A stretch of DNA of 64,000 bases from NCBI RefSeq assembly GCF_021442325.1, contig NZ_CP087879.1, positions 2,542,001 through 2,606,000 on the forward strand, in the 5' to 3' direction. Shown here in pieces: positions 39,820 through 50,229 of this stretch; the stretch's first letter is position 1, and the number at the start of each line of letters is the position of its first letter. A program made the position numbers and the translations under genes. The notes below the pieces were generated by a model, which saw only the letters and a program-made list of their open reading frames with translations, was not told the DNA's origin and made no database searches. This stretch comes from Agromyces marinus (GTDB lineage Bacteria; Actinomycetota; Actinomycetes; Actinomycetales; Microbacteriaceae).

Positions 39820-40073
39820 TGGCGCCGGCCGAACCCGACGAGGCCCACAACATCCACTGCCGGCTCGATGAACTCCTCGCCGAGCGCGGCATGACCCTCA
39901 CCCGCCTGTCCGAGCTCGTCGGCGTCAGCCTGGTCAACCTGAGCGTCCTGAAGAACGACCGTGCACGCGCCATCCGCTTCTCGACCCTGCAGGCGGTCTG
40001 CCGGGCGCTCGGATGCGAGGTCGGCGACCTGCTGGTCCTGCGCCCGGCCGCCCCGGGCGGCGAACCGCGATGA
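39819..40073 (+). CDS. XRE-family (YozG-like) HTH regulator
   Basis: 84 residues, a minimal helix-turn-helix protein: CRLDELLAERGMTLTRLSEL, GVSLVNLSVLKNDRARAIRF, STLQAVCRALGCEVGDLL. This is the compact HTH class seen with DUF2975 membrane proteins. It is coupled to that gene by TGATG and probably binds the TATCGAT repeats upstream of the pair. Confidence 0.92.
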   Translation: MAPAEPDEAHNIHCRLDELLAERGMTLTRLSELVGVSLVNLSVLKNDRARAIRFSTLQAVCRALGCEVGDLLVLRPAAPGGEPR

Positions 40074-40122
40074 CGGATGCCGCGGCTCGACCGCGCGCAC
40101 GCCGGCGTGATTGGATGCACCC

Positions 40123-40641
40123 ATGCCCAGACTCGTGCTGACCGTCATCGGAGACGACCGCGCCGGACTCGTCGAGGCCCTCGCAGGCGCGATCGACGAA
40201 CACGGCGGCAACTGGGAGCAGAGCCAGATGGCCGAGCTCGCGGGCCAGTTCGCGGGCATCGTCGTGGTCGAGGTCCCCGCCGAGAACGAGTCCGCGCTCC
40301 GCGCGGCCATGCAGGGACTCGACGGCCTGCTCGAGGTCTCGGCGCACCCCGGGGCGGATGCCGCGGCATCCGTCGACGACCGCACGCCGATGCGCATCGA
40401 CCTGCTCGGCAACGACCACCCCGGGATCGTGCGCGACGTCTCGGCGGTGCTCGCACGGCACGGCCTCAGCATCGAGACGATCACGACCGGCCAGCGCGAC
40501 GCGCCCATGGCCGGCGGGCGGCTCTTCGAAGCGCACCTGGTCGTGCGCGTGCCCTCGGGCGGCGACCCCGTCGCGGTGCGCGAAGACCTGGAGCGGGTCG
40601 CGAGCGAGCTGTTCGTCGACCTCGCCTTCGACGCCGACTGA
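40123..40641 (+). CDS. Tandem-ACT-domain protein (GcvR-like)
   Basis: 172 residues with two ACT domains: LVLTVIGDDRAGLVEALAGA followed by IDEHGGNWEQSQMAELAGQ, and MRIDLLGNDHPGIVRDVSAV followed by LARHGLSIETITTG. This is the architecture of the glycine-cleavage repressor GcvR and related amino-acid sensors; the ligand is probably an amino acid, the target unknown. I use the ATG at 40123; TTGGAT lies six bases before it. The linker contains the GGATGCC-palindrome word of this genome. Confidence 0.85.
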   Translation: MPRLVLTVIGDDRAGLVEALAGAIDEHGGNWEQSQMAELAGQFAGIVVVEVPAENESALRAAMQGLDGLLEVSAHPGADAAASVDDRTPMRIDLLGNDHPGIVRDVSAVLARHGLSIETITTGQRDAPMAGGRLFEAHLVVRVPSGGDPVAVREDLERVASELFVDLAFDAD

Positions 40642-40642
40642 C

Positions 40643-40668
40643 GCGGGGCGCGGCGCCCCGCGCCCCGC
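40643..40668. terminator. Hairpin between convergent ACT and lipoprotein genes
   Basis: Perfect 10-bp GC-only stem (40643-40652 with 40659-40668), 6-nt loop. Confidence 0.55.
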
Positions 40669-40683
40669 TCGCGGCGGCGGGTC

Positions 40684-41217
40684 CTACTTGATCGGCACCG
40701 TCACGGTCGCATCGCCGACGACGACCTCGAGCGGCTCGGTCGTCGTGATGTCGACCGGAGTCCAGAACACGGTCGTGTGCGGCACGAAGTCGGCCGTGCA
40801 CGGACCCGTCTCGGGCTCCGGCAGGACGGCCTTCACGGCGTTGCCCTCGCCCGCCTCGGCCGTCACCAGCAGCTCGGTCGCCACGACCGGGCAGGTCGAG
40901 GAGCCCCAGATCGTGATCGCGAGCTGGCCGCCGTTCTGCAGGTACTGCACGTACGGCTCGTCGCCGGTCGGCTCGGGCACCTCCTCGGCATCGCCCTCCT
41001 CGACCTCATCCTCGGTCGGACCGCCGGCCTCGGTGTCCTCGGCCTCGCCCTCGGCCTCCTGCTGCTCGTCGATCACGGGCAGGCCGGAGAAGTCCTCCAC
41101 CGCCCCCGACCCGGGATTGCACGCCGTGAGGAGGAACACGGAAGCCAGGGCGGCTCCCGCGAGCAGCGCTCGGCGGGTACCGGTGAGCGTCGTCATGCGC
41201 GTCGTCATGCGCGTCAT
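40684..41217 (-). CDS. Unidentified lipoprotein
   Basis: 177 residues. Signal peptide with lipobox (LASVFLLTACNPGSG), a strongly acidic linker of about 45 residues rich in Glu/Asp/Gly, and a C-terminal 85-residue domain of short strands with two cysteines (SSTCPVVATELLVTAEAGEG, TGPCTADFVPHTTVFWTP). The domain could bind a protein or ligand at the outer membrane face; no family recognised. Three in-frame ATGs lie within 21 bases (41217, 41208, 41196); I give the longest, but any could be used. Confidence 0.82.
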   Translation of the reverse strand: MTRMTTRMTTLTGTRRALLAGAALASVFLLTACNPGSGAVEDFSGLPVIDEQQEAEGEAEDTEAGGPTEDEVEEGDAEEVPEPTGDEPYVQYLQNGGQLAITIWGSSTCPVVATELLVTAEAGEGNAVKAVLPEPETGPCTADFVPHTTVFWTPVDITTTEPLEVVVGDATVTVPIK

Positions 41218-41283
41218 CGTGCCACGCGTCGACCGCAGGCCACGGGACCTCGGACCCGGCGGTCCTGCCGCGACGCCCGAGCG

Positions 41284-41289
41284 TAGGAT
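41284..41289 (+). promoter_or_regulatory. -10 element (leaderless) for 41296
   Basis: TAGGAT, six bases before ATG 41296. Confidence 0.55.
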
Positions 41290-41295
41290 GCGGGA

Positions 41296-42318
41296 ATGAG
41301 CAACCTCGAACGTGATCCGGTGGAGGTGCTCAGCCCACCGGACGAGGCGACCGGCGCGGGCATCGTCGTCTTCGACGCCCGCGAGGTGCCGCTCGGCGGC
41401 CCACGCGCGATGCCGGTCCGGCGCACCCTCCCCCAGCGCGGCCGCACGACCATCGGCGCATGGTGCTTCATCGACCACTACGGTCCCGACGAGGTCGAGA
41501 CGACCGGCGGCATGGTGGTGCCGCCGCACCCGCACACGGGCCTGCAGACGGTCAGCTGGCTGTTCGCGGGCGAGATCGAGCACCGCGACTCGACCGGCGT
41601 CCACGAGCGCGTGCGGCCCGGCGGCGTGAACCTCATGACCGCCGGCCGCGGGATCTCCCACTCGGAGGTCTCCACCCCCGACACGACACGGCTGCACGGC
41701 GTCCAGCTCTGGGTCGCGCTGCCCGAAGGCTCACGGCGGGTCGCCCCGTTCTTCGAACGCGCCGACACCGTGGCGGTCGAGCTCGACGACGCGACCGTCC
41801 GGGTGTTCGCGGGCGAGCTCGCCGGCCCCGACGGGGCCCCGACGACGGATGCCGCGGCATCGCCGATCACGACGTTCACGCCCCTGCTCGGGGCCCAGGT
41901 CGACCTTCCCCCGGGCGGCTCGGTCGAGTTCCCGCTCGACCCGGGGTTCGAGCACGGGGTGCTCGTCGACGCCGGCCCCGTCGGGGTCGGGCTCCCGGAC
42001 GCCGGGGTCCGCGTCGACGTCGCGTGGTCGCAGCTGGCCGTGCTCGAGCCCGGGCCGACGCGCGTGCGACTCGCGGCGGGCGAGGAACCGGCCCGGGTGA
42101 TCGTGCTCGGCGGGCGGCCGTTCACCGAGCAGCTCGTCATGTGGTGGAACTTCATCGGGCGCTCGCATGAGGAGATCGTCGAGTTCCGGAGGCGATGGCA
42201 GTCCGACGTGATCGACCGCAACGACCCGGACGGCCCGTTCGGCACCGTCACCGGCTACGACGGTGCGCCGCTTCCCGCGCCCGGTCTTCCGTCCGTCCGC
42301 CTGAAGCCCCGGCCCTGA
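41296..42318 (+). CDS. Pirin-family protein
   Basis: 340 residues, two cupin domains. The N-terminal cupin has the metal ligands in PPHPHTGLQTVSWLFAGEIEH and GRGISHSEV, as in the quercetinase-like pirins; the C-terminal cupin (FEHGVLVDAGPVGVGL) lacks them. The motif FIDHYGPDEVETTGGM is typical. Bacterial pirins have been linked to dioxygenase activity and pyruvate metabolism, but the physiological substrate is unclear. Single gene; an imperfect 14-bp hairpin follows. Confidence 0.93.
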   Translation: MSNLERDPVEVLSPPDEATGAGIVVFDAREVPLGGPRAMPVRRTLPQRGRTTIGAWCFIDHYGPDEVETTGGMVVPPHPHTGLQTVSWLFAGEIEHRDSTGVHERVRPGGVNLMTAGRGISHSEVSTPDTTRLHGVQLWVALPEGSRRVAPFFERADTVAVELDDATVRVFAGELAGPDGAPTTDAAASPITTFTPLLGAQVDLPPGGSVEFPLDPGFEHGVLVDAGPVGVGLPDAGVRVDVAWSQLAVLEPGPTRVRLAAGEEPARVIVLGGRPFTEQLVMWWNFIGRSHEEIVEFRRRWQSDVIDRNDPDGPFGTVTGYDGAPLPAPGLPSVRLKPRP

Positions 42319-42327
42319 GACGACGGA

Positions 42328-42362
42328 CGGCGCCGGCCGGGAACAGGTCCCGGACGGCGCCG
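42328..42362. terminator. Bidirectional terminator between pirin and M14 genes
   Basis: Stem CGGCGCCG + CCGGGA paired with TCCCGG + CGGCGCCG, one mismatch, 5-nt loop. Confidence 0.65.
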
Positions 42363-42378
42363 CCGTGGCATCCGTCGA

Positions 42379-44967
42379 CTACGGTGCGGGAACCGCCTCT
42401 CCTTCGCTCCCCGCCCAGAACAGGCCGCGGGCGATCTGCCCGAACTGACCCACGGGGTGGGTGCGGAAGTTCATCGAGGTGCCGAACATGAGCACGCGGT
42501 TGCCCGCCTCGGTCTCGGTCGAGACCGCCGACGCCTGCCCCGCGGCATCCGTCGTCGAACGGCCCGCCGAGTCGCGCCAGTGGCCCGCGATGAACGGGTC
42601 GCCGGCCGCGTACGTCTGCTCGACGACCGCGCCTGCACCGAGGTTCGTGTACCAGACGGCCGGGTAGACGAAGGCGGTGTCGGCCGGGTAGGTCCCCAGG
42701 AGTCCGCCGGCGACCGGATCGACCGAGACGATGCCGTTCGATCCGCTCGTTCCCGCGGTCGCCGTCGAGCTCAGCAGACCGAACGCGTTCGCGAACGCGG
42801 CGATCGCGGTGCCCTCGCCCACGACGCCGCCGCCGTCGGCCAGGTACTCCTCGACCTCGGCACGACCGGCCGCCTGCGACGACGAGAAGTTGAGGTTGGC
42901 GCCGATCCAGAGCACGTCGACGTCGTCGAGGTTCGCGGCACCGCTCGTGAGCGACGCGGACGAGACCTGGACGGGGTCGTCGAAGCCGAGCTTCTGGAGC
43001 GTCAGCAGCTCCTCGCCGCCGCCCGAGTAGGCGACCGCCAGGTCGCCCAGTCCCGTGCTCTCCTCCGAGGCCAGGCGCGACCCGTCGGATGCCGTGAACG
43101 CCACGCCGTAGAGCTCGGCGACCTCCTCGGCCGCCGAGCGGCCCGCGGCATCCGCTTCGATCACGACCGAGCCGTCGGCGAACGCCGAGACGGGCACGCC
43201 CGACTCGATCAGCGCGTTCACGGCCTGGTACTCCGCGACGCCCGTCGTGGCGAGCTCGAGGTGGGACCCGCCTGCCGGCACCGACCCGGTCGGCGCCGCC
43301 TCGGCCACCGCCTTGAGCTTCGCCGTGAGCGCGGGGTCGCCCGTGGAACCGATCGCGTCGACGTCGGCCCCCCAGAGCAGGGCGAGGCTCCACGCCGAGA
43401 TGTCGTACATGTCGGGCACGCGCTCCGAGATGTCGGACCCGTCCGCGAGCAGCACGTTCGCCATGCCGCGCAGCGGCTGGTGCATGTCGACGACGTAGGA
43501 GCCCGCCGCGTAGGTCGTGCCGTCCGCCGTGAACGCGGAGGATGCGCGTTGCACCTCGACGCCGTTCGCGATGAGCTGGTCGACGAGGTTGGCGGCATCC
43601 GTCGCCGAACGCTGCGCCTCACCGGCGGGGATGACGTAGGCCCGGGGGAACTCGGCGGTGTAGACGTCGGTCTCGTCCCAGATCTCGGCCCACTGGTTCG
43701 GCGCCGGCACGTCGGCCGGGTCGACGTCGGCGGGGATCTCCACGAGGGGCTCGCCCGCGTCGCCGCGCCGGAAGATCTCGATCTGGTTCTCGAGCAGCGA
43801 ATCGGCGTTCTCGACGACGTAGTCGACCGAGGTCTCGATGACCACGCCCGCCACCTCGATGTTCACCGCGGAGTTCGCGGCGTTCCTCGGGTCGCTCGGC
43901 GGGTTCACCCGTCCGAGCGGAAGCTCGACCGTGTTCGTGACCGCGCCCTGGTAGGCGACGTACTGCGGCGTGAAGATCGGGGGCCAGTCGTCCCACCCTG
44001 CCCGGATGTCGCGGTAGGGGATCCGGATGTTGCCCGTGTTCTCGGTCGTGACCCGGTTCGTCTCGAGGTCGAGGTAGGTGTTGCCCGGGATGTCCGCTGC
44101 GGTCACGGCCTCCTCGATCTCGAGCGCCGCCGCGTACGCGTGCGGCAGGAAGAGGTCGTACTCGTAGTTCTCACCGTGGGGCGGGCCGCACGGCTCGACC
44201 TGCAGCACGCTCGTGTAGCCGTGCAGGTCGATGTAGAACGTCGGCTGGATGACCCCCGACAGGTCGCGGATGATCCGCGCCTCGTTCGTGGCGCCCGTGA
44301 TCATGTCGCGGTTCGCGTCGAACCCGGTCGCCGTCGCGCGCTGGCCGAGCGCCCGGCCGTCGGGGTTGTTGGTGACGGTGAAGTAGAGCCGGTTGTGCTC
44401 GAGCAGGTCCGCCACCTCGTCGTACGGCGCGGTCGCCAGGTGCTCGATGTAGTCGAGGACGGCGTCGGTGCCCTCCCACTCGTTGCCGTGGATGTTGGCG
44501 TTGAACCAGATCGGCACCTTGTAGTTCTTCATGAGCGAGGCGTTCTTCGCCGCCGTCTCGGGCTTGTGCTTGATCATGTCGCGGAAGAGCGCCTGACGCC
44601 GCGTCTCGCCCGGGTTCTCGGGCGCCGTCAGCGTGACCAGGTGGATGTCGCGCCCGAGCGCCGACTGCCCGACGACCTGCACCGAGATGCGGTCGCTGCC
44701 GGCGGTGAGCTCGTTCAGCCGCGGTGCGATCTCGTCGTAGGGGATGACGCCGCGAGCGATCGACGCGTCGGTCGGGTCGTCGGCGACGGTCGCGAGCTCG
44801 GGCTGGAACGGGTAACTGGTCGGCGGGGCGACCATCGGCGAGACGGGGGTGACGATCGGAACCGCCGCGTCGCCCTCCAGGGCTGCGGCGGGTGTGGAAC
44901 CGGCGACGAGTGTCGTGGCCAGGACGGCCGTGACACCCGCGCCAGCGAGGGTGCGTTGCATCGACAT
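42379..44967 (-). CDS. Secreted M14-family zinc carboxypeptidase
   Basis: 862 residues. A signal peptide (about residues 1-30, ending TPAAALEG) precedes the M14 domain. Zinc ligands are H160 and E163 (NIHGNEWEG) and H249 (YIDLHGYTS), and E348 (TNTVELPLG) is the likely general base, so the active site is complete. The C-terminal half (residues about 420-860) has no catalytic motif; its last part reads like a glutamine-amidotransferase-like fold (LADGGGVVGEGTAIAAFANA, NRVLMFGTSMNFRTHPVG). ATG 44967 has CGGAG six bases upstream. It would trim peptides or peptidoglycan stems outside the cell. Confidence 0.92.
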   Translation of the reverse strand: MSMQRTLAGAGVTAVLATTLVAGSTPAAALEGDAAVPIVTPVSPMVAPPTSYPFQPELATVADDPTDASIARGVIPYDEIAPRLNELTAGSDRISVQVVGQSALGRDIHLVTLTAPENPGETRRQALFRDMIKHKPETAAKNASLMKNYKVPIWFNANIHGNEWEGTDAVLDYIEHLATAPYDEVADLLEHNRLYFTVTNNPDGRALGQRATATGFDANRDMITGATNEARIIRDLSGVIQPTFYIDLHGYTSVLQVEPCGPPHGENYEYDLFLPHAYAAALEIEEAVTAADIPGNTYLDLETNRVTTENTGNIRIPYRDIRAGWDDWPPIFTPQYVAYQGAVTNTVELPLGRVNPPSDPRNAANSAVNIEVAGVVIETSVDYVVENADSLLENQIEIFRRGDAGEPLVEIPADVDPADVPAPNQWAEIWDETDVYTAEFPRAYVIPAGEAQRSATDAANLVDQLIANGVEVQRASSAFTADGTTYAAGSYVVDMHQPLRGMANVLLADGSDISERVPDMYDISAWSLALLWGADVDAIGSTGDPALTAKLKAVAEAAPTGSVPAGGSHLELATTGVAEYQAVNALIESGVPVSAFADGSVVIEADAAGRSAAEEVAELYGVAFTASDGSRLASEESTGLGDLAVAYSGGGEELLTLQKLGFDDPVQVSSASLTSGAANLDDVDVLWIGANLNFSSSQAAGRAEVEEYLADGGGVVGEGTAIAAFANAFGLLSSTATAGTSGSNGIVSVDPVAGGLLGTYPADTAFVYPAVWYTNLGAGAVVEQTYAAGDPFIAGHWRDSAGRSTTDAAGQASAVSTETEAGNRVLMFGTSMNFRTHPVGQFGQIARGLFWAGSEGEAVPAP

Positions 44968-45164
44968 GCTGCTCCGTAGGGTCGCTGGATCGGAGGGTCC
45001 GGTTCGCCGTGGTCTCGGCGGATCGCGCCGTGGACGACGAACCGCGCACGACTCGCGGTGGAATCGTGCGCTGGAACTCGGTACACGCCAGCCTTGCATG
45101 CGCACGCATGCGGTCACCAGACCGTTTCGTTGCGTGCGTGTGAAGATTCTTGCGGGTTCCGCGC

Positions 45165-46637
45165 CTACTGCAGGGCCGAGGTGAGCCGCGCCAGGTTGTC
45201 GAGCACGGTGGAGCGCAGCGGCTGGCGCATCCACTCGTCGAGCGTGAGTTCGCGGCTGTCGCGCCGGTACTCGTCCTCGACGATGCGCATCTCGCGGACG
45301 AACGACGCGCCGCGCACGAGCAGCGAGACCTCCATGTTGAGCTCGAATGAGCGGATGTCCATGTTGCTCGAACCGATGACGGCGACATCGTCGTCGACCG
45401 TGAAGTGCTTCGAGTGCAGGATGTACGGCGCCTTGTAGAGGTAGATGCGGACCCCCGCACGCAGCAGGGCCTCGTAGTAGGAGCGCTGGGCGTGGTACAC
45501 GAGCGCCTGGTCTCCGATCTCGGAGACGAACAGCTCGACGTGCACCCCCCGCTGCGTCGCCCCGCTGATCGCGCGGAGCATCGCGTCGTCGGGTACGAAG
45601 TACGGGCTCGTGATGATGATCCGCTCGCGCGCCGCGTACAGGAGCGCGAGGAAGAGCTTGAGGTTGTTCTCGTTCGGGTGGCCCGGGCCGCTCGGCACGA
45701 CCTGGCAGTCCAGGTTCTGCTCCTCGGGCGGCTGGTCGAACGGGATCAGGTCGAGGTCGTCCCGGTAGGGAACCTCACCGGTCTCGAGGTACCAGTCGGT
45801 CGCGAAGATGGCGTCGAGGCCGGAGACGATGGGCCCCTCGAGCTCGGCGACGAGCTCCTTCCACTTCAGGCCCCGCCGGATGTTGCCGCGCTTGTTGTAG
45901 CTGCGATCGATGATGTTCTGCGAGCCCATGTAGGCGATGTCGCCGTCGACGACGAGGATCTTCCGGTGGTTGCGCAGGTCCGGCCGCTGGTACTTGCCTC
46001 GCAGCGGTTGCACGGGCAGCATGAGCCGCCACTGCACCCCCATGCCTTCGAGCCTGCGCAGGGTGCGGCGGTAGCCCTTCGACCGGAACGACGCGACGTG
46101 GTCGAGCAGCACCCGGACCTCGACGCCCCGGGCGACCGCGTCGCCGAGCGCATCGAAGAAGGGCGCGGTCGTCCGGTCGTAGGCGAGGATGTAGAACTCG
46201 GCGTGCACGAACCGCTCGGCCCGGCCGATCGCCTCGGTCATCGCATCCAGCGACTCTTGGTACCCGCCGAGGAGCCGGGCGCCGTTGCGCCCGATGAGCG
46301 GCATCGCGCCGAGGTTGCGGTTCAGGCGCACGACGCCCTCGAACCAGTCGGGCCACGCGCTGCTGTCGCTGACCTGCTCGACGCCGTGGGTGTGCTCCCG
46401 GATGAACCGGTCGACCTCGGCCTGCTTCGTGCGGCGCGCCTTCGGGAGCTTCGGGTTCCCGATCAGCAGGAAGAAGAAGACCCCGAGCCACGGGATGAAG
46501 AAGATCGCGAGCAGCCACGCCATGCCCGCGGTCGGCCGCCGGTTTCGCGGCACGACGACCACGGCGACGATGCGCACGACGATGTCGGCGATCAGGACGA
46601 GCAGGGCGATGACCGCCGTGATCTGAGCCGCCGTCAT
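45165..46637 (-). CDS. cls: Cardiolipin synthase (phospholipase D family)
   Basis: 490 residues. Two N-terminal membrane helices (IALLVLIADIVVRIVAVVVV, AWLLAIFFIPWLGVFFFLL) anchor two phospholipase D domains with HKD motifs H224-K226-D231 (NHRKILVVDGD) and H408-K410-D415 (HSKHFTVDDD). It condenses phosphatidylglycerol (or uses another glycerolipid donor) to cardiolipin. The start lies five bases after the small membrane protein gene 46643-46819, so both are probably co-transcribed. Confidence 0.96.
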   Translation of the reverse strand: MTAAQITAVIALLVLIADIVVRIVAVVVVPRNRRPTAGMAWLLAIFFIPWLGVFFFLLIGNPKLPKARRTKQAEVDRFIREHTHGVEQVSDSSAWPDWFEGVVRLNRNLGAMPLIGRNGARLLGGYQESLDAMTEAIGRAERFVHAEFYILAYDRTTAPFFDALGDAVARGVEVRVLLDHVASFRSKGYRRTLRRLEGMGVQWRLMLPVQPLRGKYQRPDLRNHRKILVVDGDIAYMGSQNIIDRSYNKRGNIRRGLKWKELVAELEGPIVSGLDAIFATDWYLETGEVPYRDDLDLIPFDQPPEEQNLDCQVVPSGPGHPNENNLKLFLALLYAARERIIITSPYFVPDDAMLRAISGATQRGVHVELFVSEIGDQALVYHAQRSYYEALLRAGVRIYLYKAPYILHSKHFTVDDDVAVIGSSNMDIRSFELNMEVSLLVRGASFVREMRIVEDEYRRDSRELTLDEWMRQPLRSTVLDNLARLTSALQ

Positions 46638-46642
46638 CGGTG

Positions 46643-46819
46643 CTAGACGGCGCTGTCTGTCCCGGCGCGCTTCGCGCGCTCTTCAGCCTCGATCTTCGCG
46701 TAGGCGTCGCGCTCGGACCGGTCCGCGCGCAGCAGCGATCGCATCACGAACCAGAAGATGAGCCCGATGAGCACGGTCGGCGTGAGCGACCAGATCGCAT
46801 TCGCCCAGTAATCGTCCAT
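46643..46819 (-). CDS. 58-residue single-pass membrane protein
   Basis: Begins MDDYWANAIWSLTPTVLIGL, continues with LIFWFVMRSLLRADRSERDA and ends KRAGTDSAV. One hydrophobic helix (residues about 8-28) followed by a basic and then charged helical tail suggests a small membrane protein with an inside tail. It directly precedes cls, five bases from its start, on the same strand, so it may be a partner of the cardiolipin synthase. Small open frame, but codon choice (strong GC at third positions) supports coding. A TATTCT hexamer lies nine bases before the ATG. Confidence 0.75.
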   Translation of the reverse strand: MDDYWANAIWSLTPTVLIGLIFWFVMRSLLRADRSERDAYAKIEAEERAKRAGTDSAV

Positions 46820-46914
46820 AGCCGTATCAGAATACCCCGGGCTTTCCCGCGCGTTCGCCGTGAGGTTCCCTCAGCCGCCGGTGGCGATGCCCCAGACGCC
46901 CGAACACAGCCGCC

Positions 46915-48423
<1,509 letters not shown>

Positions 48424-48565
48424 GGCTTCTCCGGATCGGTGACGTTCGTGGGGTCGGGCATCCGAGCGGATGCCGCCCACCAGCGTATCCCGCCGTGGCT
48501 GGACGCTCGGAAGGTGACGGATGCCGCGGGGCGGACGGTGCACGGCTGCGACGGCCGACGCGCCG

Positions 48566-49456
48566 TCAGCCGAGCACGATGTCGGTGTTGTCGATCAGCC
48601 GTGTGCCGCCGACGTGGGCGGCCACGAGCACGGTCGCGGGGCCGGTCGCGCCGTCGTCGACGGGAAGGAAGGTGACCGGGTCGACGACCACGAGGTAGTC
48701 GAGTTCGATGCCGTCGTGGTCTCCGAACGCGCCCGCGGCCTCGGCGAGGACCTCGTCGAGGCCGTCGGCGGCTGCGGCGTGCGCCGCGGCGAGCGACTCC
48801 GAGAGGGCGAGCGCGGTGCGGCGGCCGTCGACGTCGAGGTACCGGTTGCGGCTGGACATCGCCAGGCCGTCCGCCTCGCGGACCGTGGGGACGATCTCGA
48901 GTTCGAGCGGCACGTCGAGGTCGGCGACCATGCGACGCACGAGGAAGACCTGCTGTGCGTCCTTCTGGCCGAACACGGCACGGTCGGGCGCGACGATGTG
49001 GAACAGCTTCGCGACGACGGTGAGCATGCCGTCGAAGTGGCCGGGACGCGACGCGCCCTCGTACAGTGTGCCGACGTGCCCGGCCGCGATGCGCGTGCTC
49101 GTCTCGCCGTCCGGGTACATCTCGGCGGCACCCGGCGCGAACACGTACGCCACGCCTTCGCGCGCGAGTGCGGCGAGGTCGGCGTCGAGCGTGCGGGGGT
49201 AGCGGTCGAGGTCTTCCCCGGCACCGAACTGCAGGGGGTTGACGAAGATCGAGACCACGACGACGTCGGCGAGCTCGCGTGCCCGGCGCACGAGCGCGAA
49301 GTGGCCCTCGTGCAGCGCGCCCATGGTGGGCACGAGCGCGACCGAACGGCCGGCCGTGCGCTCGCCGCGCAGCGCCCCGCGGAGGCCGGCGATCCGCTCG
49401 TGCACGACCGGGAGGCCGACCTCGCCGTCCACGACGGTCTGCGATTCCTCCGTCAC
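48566..49456 (-). CDS. panC: Pantothenate synthetase
   Basis: 296 residues. ATP-dependent joining of pantoate and beta-alanine, for coenzyme A. The adenylation-site blocks LVPTMGALHEGHFALVRRA, SIFVNPLQFGAGEDLDRYPR, GQKDAQQVFLVRRM and MSSRNRYLD are all present. The GTG start overlaps the stop of the DUF2520 gene (GTGA), a gene that in this order often supplies a ketopantoate reductase-like function. Confidence 0.97.
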   Translation of the reverse strand: MTEESQTVVDGEVGLPVVHERIAGLRGALRGERTAGRSVALVPTMGALHEGHFALVRRARELADVVVVSIFVNPLQFGAGEDLDRYPRTLDADLAALAREGVAYVFAPGAAEMYPDGETSTRIAAGHVGTLYEGASRPGHFDGMLTVVAKLFHIVAPDRAVFGQKDAQQVFLVRRMVADLDVPLELEIVPTVREADGLAMSSRNRYLDVDGRRTALALSESLAAAHAAAADGLDEVLAEAAGAFGDHDGIELDYLVVVDPVTFLPVDDGATGPATVLVAAHVGGTRLIDNTDIVLG

Positions 49457-50229
49457 GGTGCACCTCCCGAGCGATCGTCTCCGGCCCCGTCGATGGTAGT
49501 CGTCGGGTCGACGGGTGCCGTCGCGTCGATCGTCGGTCCCGGGTCGTGGCGTGCGAGCGCGTTCTCGACCGCGGTGCGGACGAGCGGCGCGAGCACCGCT
49601 CCGGCGCGCGGCATCCCGATGCCCTCGAGGATTCCCGTGGCCTGGTCGACGATCGCCGAGGAGAAGGTCGTGGCCGTGTCGATCGCCTCGGCGTAGGCCG
49701 CCCGGTCGCGTTCGGCGACGACGAACGGTTCGCCGCCCATCTCGACGACGAGCGCCTGCGCGATCGGGAGGACCGGTGCGGGGGCCGTGACCGCGAACCA
49801 GGTTCCGGCGAGCCGCCCCAGGTCGATGCTCGTCCCGGTGAACGCCATGGCCGGGTGGATGGCGAGCGGGATGGCGCCCGCGCGCATCGCCGGTTCGAGC
49901 ACGGCGACGCCGTGCCTCGCAGAGGTGTGCACGACGAGCTGCCCGGGTCGCCAGACCCCGGCGGCGGCGAGCCCCGCGACGAGCCCCTCGAGTTCGTCGC
50001 CGGGCACGGCGAGCAGCACGAGTTCACTGCGTTCGACGATCTCGGGGACGGCGAGCACGGGCAGGTCGGGCAGCATCGCCGCGGCACGCTCGCGGCTCGC
50101 TTCGGAGACCGCGGAGATCCCGGTCAGGGCGTGCCCGGCGCCGGCGAGCGCCGAGGCGAGCACGGCCCCGACCCGCCCGGCGCCGATCGTTCCGACGCCG
50201 AGTCGTCCGGCTCGCTGCTCAGGGCGCAT
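49453..50229 (-). CDS. Rossmann-fold DUF2520 protein
   Basis: 258 residues. The N-terminal NAD(P) loop LGVGTIGAGRVGAVLASALA and the DUF2520 blocks LVVHTSARHGVAVLEPA, AIHPAMAFTGTSIDL and TTFSSAIVDQATGILEGIGM mark the family, related to ketopantoate and pyrroline-5-carboxylate reductases. The fixed place before panC suggests it reduces ketopantoate to pantoate in the same pathway, although this is inference from gene order. It overlaps both neighbours (11 bp with the PH-domain gene, 4 bp with panC). Confidence 0.88.
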   Translation of the reverse strand: MRPEQRAGRLGVGTIGAGRVGAVLASALAGAGHALTGISAVSEASRERAAAMLPDLPVLAVPEIVERSELVLLAVPGDELEGLVAGLAAAGVWRPGQLVVHTSARHGVAVLEPAMRAGAIPLAIHPAMAFTGTSIDLGRLAGTWFAVTAPAPVLPIAQALVVEMGGEPFVVAERDRAAYAEAIDTATTFSSAIVDQATGILEGIGMPRAGAVLAPLVRTAVENALARHDPGPTIDATAPVDPTTTIDGAGDDRSGGAP

